Source: DASUZD01 sp036377055 (lineage in GTDB: Bacteria; Actinomycetota; Thermoleophilia; Gaiellales; Gaiellaceae). From it: DNA of 21,072 nt. The notes below the pieces were generated by a model, which saw only the letters and a program-made list of their open reading frames with translations, ran no database searches and was not told where the DNA came from. The stretch is taken from assembly GCA_036377055.1 (NCBI GenBank), contig DASUZD010000082.1, positions 1-21,072 of the forward strand. The letters run 5' to 3'. The translations under genes were made by a program, and so were the position numbers. This document shows positions 18,217-21,072 of this stretch, in pieces (the first letter of the stretch is position 1; the number at the start of each line of letters is the position of its first letter).

Positions 18217-18768
18217 GTGGCCGAAGGCGGACCGGCGGCGCAGAAGCAGCGGCACGTCGCGCGCGTGGTCGTCGACGGCGGCGGGTCGACGAACGTCGCC
18301 ACCGGGCTGCCCGTGCTCGACCACCTGCTGACGCTGCTCGCCGAGCACGCGTCGTTCGACCTCGCCCTCGAGGTCGCGCCGGGCGGAGCGGACCAAGAGA
18401 TCGGCGAGGCGGGCCGCGCGCTCGGGCAGGCGCTCGCGGACTCGCTCGACGTGCCCGGGGCTCGCGGCCAAGGCTCGGCGGTCGTGCCAGCGGACGAGGC
18501 GCTCGCGCACGTGGCGCTGGAGGCATCGGGCCGGCCGCTCGTCGTTTCCAACTTCGACCTCTCGGACGCCCGCGTCGCCGGGCTCCGCACCGACCTCGCG
18601 GCTCGCTTCCTGCGCGAGCTCGCCGAAGGCGCCGGCCTGACGCTCCACGTGCGCCTCGTCGAGGGCAAGGACACGCAGCACGTGCTTGACGCGATCTTCA
18701 AGGCGCTCGGCGTCGCGCTCGGCGAGGCATGCGCCCCGCGCAAGCCGAAGGCGCCGGGCCGTGGCTGA
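18217..18768 (+). CDS. Degenerate imidazoleglycerol-phosphate dehydratase (HisB)-like protein
   Basis: A 183-residue IGPD-fold protein. The family backbone is clear: ATGLPVLDHLLTLLAEHASF, ALGQALADSL, VPADEALAHVALEASGRPL, LTLHVRLVEGKDTQHVLDAI and FKALGVAL match true HisB line for line. The dinuclear Mn site is not kept. The usual HHTxED is replaced around residues 59-64 (DQEIGE), the later His before the ESLA-type helix is Arg130, and the HHxxE motif reads QHVLD (Q154, H155, D158). Only H36 and H155 remain of the normal ligands. It therefore probably cannot dehydrate IGP and is more likely a pseudoenzyme or repurposed protein. GTG 18217 begins 2 bases after murA, and ridA overlaps its end by 8 bases, so it is co-expressed with murA. 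No other his genes are nearby. Confidence 0.85.
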   Translation: MAEGGPAAQKQRHVARVVVDGGGSTNVATGLPVLDHLLTLLAEHASFDLALEVAPGGADQEIGEAGRALGQALADSLDVPGARGQGSAVVPADEALAHVALEASGRPLVVSNFDLSDARVAGLRTDLAARFLRELAEGAGLTLHVRLVEGKDTQHVLDAIFKALGVALGEACAPRKPKAPGRG

Positions 18769-19150
18769 GAAGTCGGTCGTCCGGACGGAGCGGGCGCCCG
18801 CGCCGTTCCAGGGCGCGCCCTACTCGCAGGCGATCCGCGTGGGCGACCTCGTCTTCGTCTCGGGCCAGCTCGCCCTGCGGCCGGGAGAGAAGGAGCTCAT
18901 GGGCGGGTCGATTCAGGACCAGACGGAGCAGATCTTCACGAATCTCGAGGCGATCCTGGACGAGGCCGGGAGCGGGCTCGACAAGCTCGTGAAGACGACC
19001 GTCTTCCTCCAGAACCTGGACGACTTCGCGGGGATGAACGAGGTCTACGCGCGCCGGGTCGGCGACCGGCCGCCAGCCCGCTCCACGGTCGAGGTGGCGA
19101 AGCTCCCATCGGGCGCCCTCGTGGAGATCGAGGCGATCGCGCACGTTTGA
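18761..19150 (+). CDS. ridA: RidA/YjgF family reactive imine deaminase
   Basis: A 129-residue Rid protein that hydrolyses reactive enamine/imine intermediates from PLP enzymes. The hallmark N-terminal block APAPFQGAPYSQAIRVGDLV is followed by FVSGQLALRPGEKEL, then TEQIFTNLEAILDEAGSGLD, VKTTVFLQNLDDF and the C-terminal PARSTVEVAKLP-x-GALVEIEAIA. This includes the Arg that binds the substrate carboxylate and the Glu of EIEAIA, as in active RidA members. The GTG at 18761 is chosen because it overlaps the hisB-like stop by 8 bases and gives a near-standard length; the frame is open further upstream but without homology. It is third in the murA operon and followed by palindromic repeats. Confidence 0.93.
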   Translation: MAEKSVVRTERAPAPFQGAPYSQAIRVGDLVFVSGQLALRPGEKELMGGSIQDQTEQIFTNLEAILDEAGSGLDKLVKTTVFLQNLDDFAGMNEVYARRVGDRPPARSTVEVAKLPSGALVEIEAIAHV

Positions 19151-19161
19151 GCCCGGACACC

Positions 19162-19186
19162 ACTTAGTGGCTCAGAGCCACTAAGT
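19162..19186. repeat. Perfect 12-base inverted repeat after ridA
   Basis: The arms ACTTAGTGGCTC (19162-19173) and GAGCCACTAAGT (19175-19186) are perfectly complementary around a single central A. The palindrome sits 11 bases after the ridA stop. There is no following T-tract, so a strong hairpin terminator, an mRNA-end stabiliser or an operator are all possible. Confidence 0.8.
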
Positions 19187-19245
19187 CCTCCACGGCCCGC
19201 CGCGACCGCCTCGGGAAGCCGTTCTGCCGGGGCGGGGTCGAGCTT

Positions 19246-19259
19246 GTGGCTCAGAGCCA
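19246..19259. repeat. Second copy of the GTGGCTCAGAGCCA palindrome
   Basis: The same 14 bases as the core of the 19162-19186 palindrome recur about 80 bases later, here flanked by a run of A (19259-19265). In this copy the stem is only TGGCTC/GAGCCA. Orientation relative to the A-run does not fit an intrinsic terminator for either strand. Confidence 0.7.
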
Positions 19260-19323
19260 AAAAAATGGGGTTCGGCCCTGCGGGCGGACCGAAGCCGGCA
19301 TCGCGGGCGGGCACAATGAGCCG

Positions 19324-21072
19324 ATGCGGGCCGAGCAGGTCATCGCCACCCACGGCAACACCGACTTCGACGCGTTCGCGTCGATGCTCGCGGCGCGGCG
19401 CCTCTATCCGGAGGCCGCCGTCTACGTCTCCGGCTCGCTGAGCCGGAACGTGCGCGAGTTTGCGCGCCTGCATTCCGACGAGCTCGGGGTCGTGGAGGCG
19501 GTCAGGCTCGAGGCCGACGCGATCCGGCGCCTGATCGTCGTCGACACCGTCCACGCGGGCCGGCTCGGCGAGCTCGAGGCGGTCGCGCGCGACCCGGCCG
19601 TCGAGAAGATCGTGTTCGACCACCACGGCGACGAGCCGCCCGACTGGGCGCCCGCCGAGCACGTGCTCGTTTCCGAGGACGCCGCGCTCTCGACGACGAT
19701 GGCGAGCATCCTTGCCGAGCGGGAGCTGACGCCGACGCCGCTCGAGGCGACCGCGCTCGCGCTCGGCATCCACGAGGACACCGGCTCGCTCACGTACCCC
19801 GGGACGACGCAGCGCGACGCGGACGCACTGGCGTGGTGCCTCCGGCACGGCGCGAGCCAGGAGCTGGTCGCGACGTACCTCCACACGCCGCTCTCGCACG
19901 TCGAGAGCGACGTCCTGCGCGAGCTGCTCGACGCGGCGACGACCGTCGAGGTCGCCGGGGTCGAGGTGCTCGTGACGGGCGCGGTGACGCAGGCGACCGA
20001 CGTGAGCGTCTCGACGCTCGCGCACAAGCTCGTCGACCTGCACGACTGCCGCGCGCTGGTCTGCCTCGTCGAGACGAGCGAGCGGGTCTTCTGCGCGGTG
20101 CGAAGCTCGGCCCCGGAGCTCGACGCCGCCGCCACGGCTGCGGCGCTCGGCGGCGGCGGGCACCGGCAGGCGGCCTCGGCGACCTACCGCGGCACGCTGG
20201 CCGAAGCGCGCGACCGCGTCCTCAGCGGCCTCCGCAACGCTGTCCGCGAGCCGCCTCGCGCGAGAAACGTGATGTCCACGCCGGTTCGCGCAGTCTCTCC
20301 CGACGACACGGTGGAGGACGTCATCGCGCTGTGCCGGCGCTACGGCCAGAGCGGCGCGCTCGTGCTGGAGGGCGACCGGCTCGTCGGCTCGGTCGAGCGC
20401 GGCGACCTCGACAAGGCCGTCGGCCACGATCTCGCGCACGCGCCCGTCAAGGGGATCATGAGCTCGCACCCGCCGACCTGCGCCGAGGATGCGCCGGTGG
20501 CCGAGCTGCGGCGGCTGCTCTCGAGGACGGGGGAGGGGCGGGTCGCCGTCGTCCGCGACGACCGCGTCGTGGGCGTCGTCACGCGTACCGACCTCCTGCG
20601 CGCGCTCGGCGCCGGCGCGGAGGAGGCCGCCGCCGTGCACGTCTCGATCGCGGACGACCTTCGCAAGCTCGCCGACCTCCGGCAGGTCTTCGAGGCCTTC
20701 GCGGAGGTCGCCGAGGCCTGCGAGGGCGCGTACCTCGTCGGCGGCACCGTGCGCGACATCCTGCTCGGCGAGGAGAGCTTCGACGTGGACGTCGCCGTCG
20801 AGGGGGACGCGGTCGCGGTCGCCGAGGCGCTGGCCGAGGCGCTCGGCGGACGGCTTCGCGCGCACCGCCGCTTCGGCACCGCGGTCGTCCTGTACGGCGA
20901 CGGAAAGCGCGTCGACGTCGTCACCGCCCGCACGGAGTTCTACGACGCGCCCGCGGCGCTCCCGACGGTCGAGCACGCCACGATCCGCGAGGACCTGTTC
21001 CGGCGCGACTTCACCATCAACGCCATGGCCGCGTCGCTCAAGGCCGAGGACTTCGGGCGCCTCGTCGACCCG
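19324..21072 (+). CDS. DHH-CBS-CBS-tRNA nucleotidyltransferase fusion (CCA/A-adding), 3'-truncated by window
   Basis: 583 residues are visible; the reading frame is still open at the window edge. Domain order: a DHH phosphoesterase (about 1-160) with HGNTDFDAF (H10, D14, D16), VVDTVH (D74) and FDHHGD (D99-H100-H101); DHHA1 (about 215-300) with GGGGHRQAAS (276-285); CBS1 (about 314-372, MSTPVRAVSPDDTVEDVI); CBS2 (about 376-430, MSSHPPTCAEDAPVAEL, then VGVVTRTDLL); and a poly(A) polymerase/CCA-adding head from about 450 with LVGGTVRDILLG (471-482), the DVDVAVEG metal-binding DxD (D487, D489) and RRDFTINAM. This DHH-CBS-PAP architecture is known from A-adding or CCA-adding enzymes of Aquificales and other deep lineages, and acts on tRNA 3' ends. 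The ATG at 19324 is the first in this frame. The C-terminal tRNA-binding part lies outside the window. Confidence 0.93.
   Translation, partial: MRAEQVIATHGNTDFDAFASMLAARRLYPEAAVYVSGSLSRNVREFARLHSDELGVVEAVRLEADAIRRLIVVDTVHAGRLGELEAVARDPAVEKIVFDHHGDEPPDWAPAEHVLVSEDAALSTTMASILAERELTPTPLEATALALGIHEDTGSLTYPGTTQRDADALAWCLRHGASQELVATYLHTPLSHVESDVLRELLDAATTVEVAGVEVLVTGAVTQATDVSVSTLAHKLVDLHDCRALVCLVETSERVFCAVRSSAPELDAAATAAALGGGGHRQAASATYRGTLAEARDRVLSGLRNAVREPPRARNVMSTPVRAVSPDDTVEDVIALCRRYGQSGALVLEGDRLVGSVERGDLDKAVGHDLAHAPVKGIMSSHPPTCAEDAPVAELRRLLSRTGEGRVAVVRDDRVVGVVTRTDLLRALGAGAEEAAAVHVSIADDLRKLADLRQVFEAFAEVAEACEGAYLVGGTVRDILLGEESFDVDVAVEGDAVAVAEALAEALGGRLRAHRRFGTAVVLYGDGKRVDVVTARTEFYDAPAALPTVEHATIREDLFRRDFTINAMAASLKAEDFGRLVDP

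Larger units (their letters stand above)
19151..19323. other. Intergenic region between ridA and the DHH fusion gene
   Basis: 173 bases without a gene. It holds the two GTGGCTCAGAGCCA palindromes, an A-run, a small TTCGG...CCGAA inverted repeat near 19271-19293, and a weak CACAAT -10 (19312-19317) that would put a leaderless start exactly at the ATG 19324. Confidence 0.6.

Noticed and set aside
19246..19265. Intrinsic terminator formed by the second palindrome and the A-run
   Set aside because: On the plus strand the run is A, not T, after the hairpin; on the minus strand the T-run comes before the hairpin rather than after it.
19045..20976. Minus-strand 643-codon open frame opposite the DHH fusion gene
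   Set aside because: The plus frame has intact DHH, CBS and nucleotidyltransferase motifs; the minus frame is a compositional shadow.

Overview
The window is very GC-rich, gene-dense DNA with long open frames in every reading frame, few intergenic gaps and many overlapping stop/start pairs. The LexA boxes (GAAC-N4-GTTC), the ImuB/DnaE2 mutasome, a MurA with Asp in place of the catalytic Cys, and several TANNNT -10 elements lying right next to start codons all point to Actinomycetota. A deep lineage such as Thermoleophilia (Gaiella/Solirubrobacter-like) is my best guess, inferred from gene content only.

Layout. 156-1696: an orphan membrane histidine kinase and a 52-residue membrane peptide. 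1709-7510: an SOS mutagenesis locus. ImuB sits under a promoter carrying two perfect LexA boxes. It is followed by a small overlapping gene that looks like a detached ImuB C-terminal domain, and further on by the error-prone polymerase DnaE2/ImuC. Between them, on the minus strand, lies a bicupin/TfoX-like pair. 7410-11653 (minus): a tightly packed operon of a GT4 glycosyltransferase, a helical unknown, a GH15 glucoamylase/trehalase-like enzyme and an FkbM methyltransferase. A palindromic insert holding a remnant of a second GH15 start lies just upstream of GH15. 11679-13542 (plus): an endonuclease/exonuclease/phosphatase-fold hydrolase overlapping a class V aminotransferase. 13587-15745 (plus): a polytopic membrane protein and a membrane-anchored VPS62/DUF946-like protein, less GC-biased than the surroundings. 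15612-16879 (minus): an HD-domain hydrolase and a SAM methyltransferase. 16907-19150 (plus): murA, a degenerate HisB (IGPD) paralogue and ridA. 19162-19259: palindromic repeats. 19324-end (plus): a DHH-CBS-CBS-CCA-adding fusion protein cut by the window edge.

How they fit together. The best-supported functional unit is the SOS translesion locus: damage relieves LexA from the imuB promoter, and ImuB (a Y-family protein without catalytic acids) is expected to load DnaE2 for mutagenic bypass. ImuA is absent, the ImuB tail is a separate gene, and dnaE2 is separated from imuB and lacks both an obvious LexA box and a canonical start codon in the right place. The other notable unit is murA-'hisB'-ridA, where a fosfomycin-insensitive type of MurA is co-transcribed with an IGPD-fold protein that has lost most metal ligands. 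I found no rRNA, tRNA, CRISPR array, transposase or phage genes.
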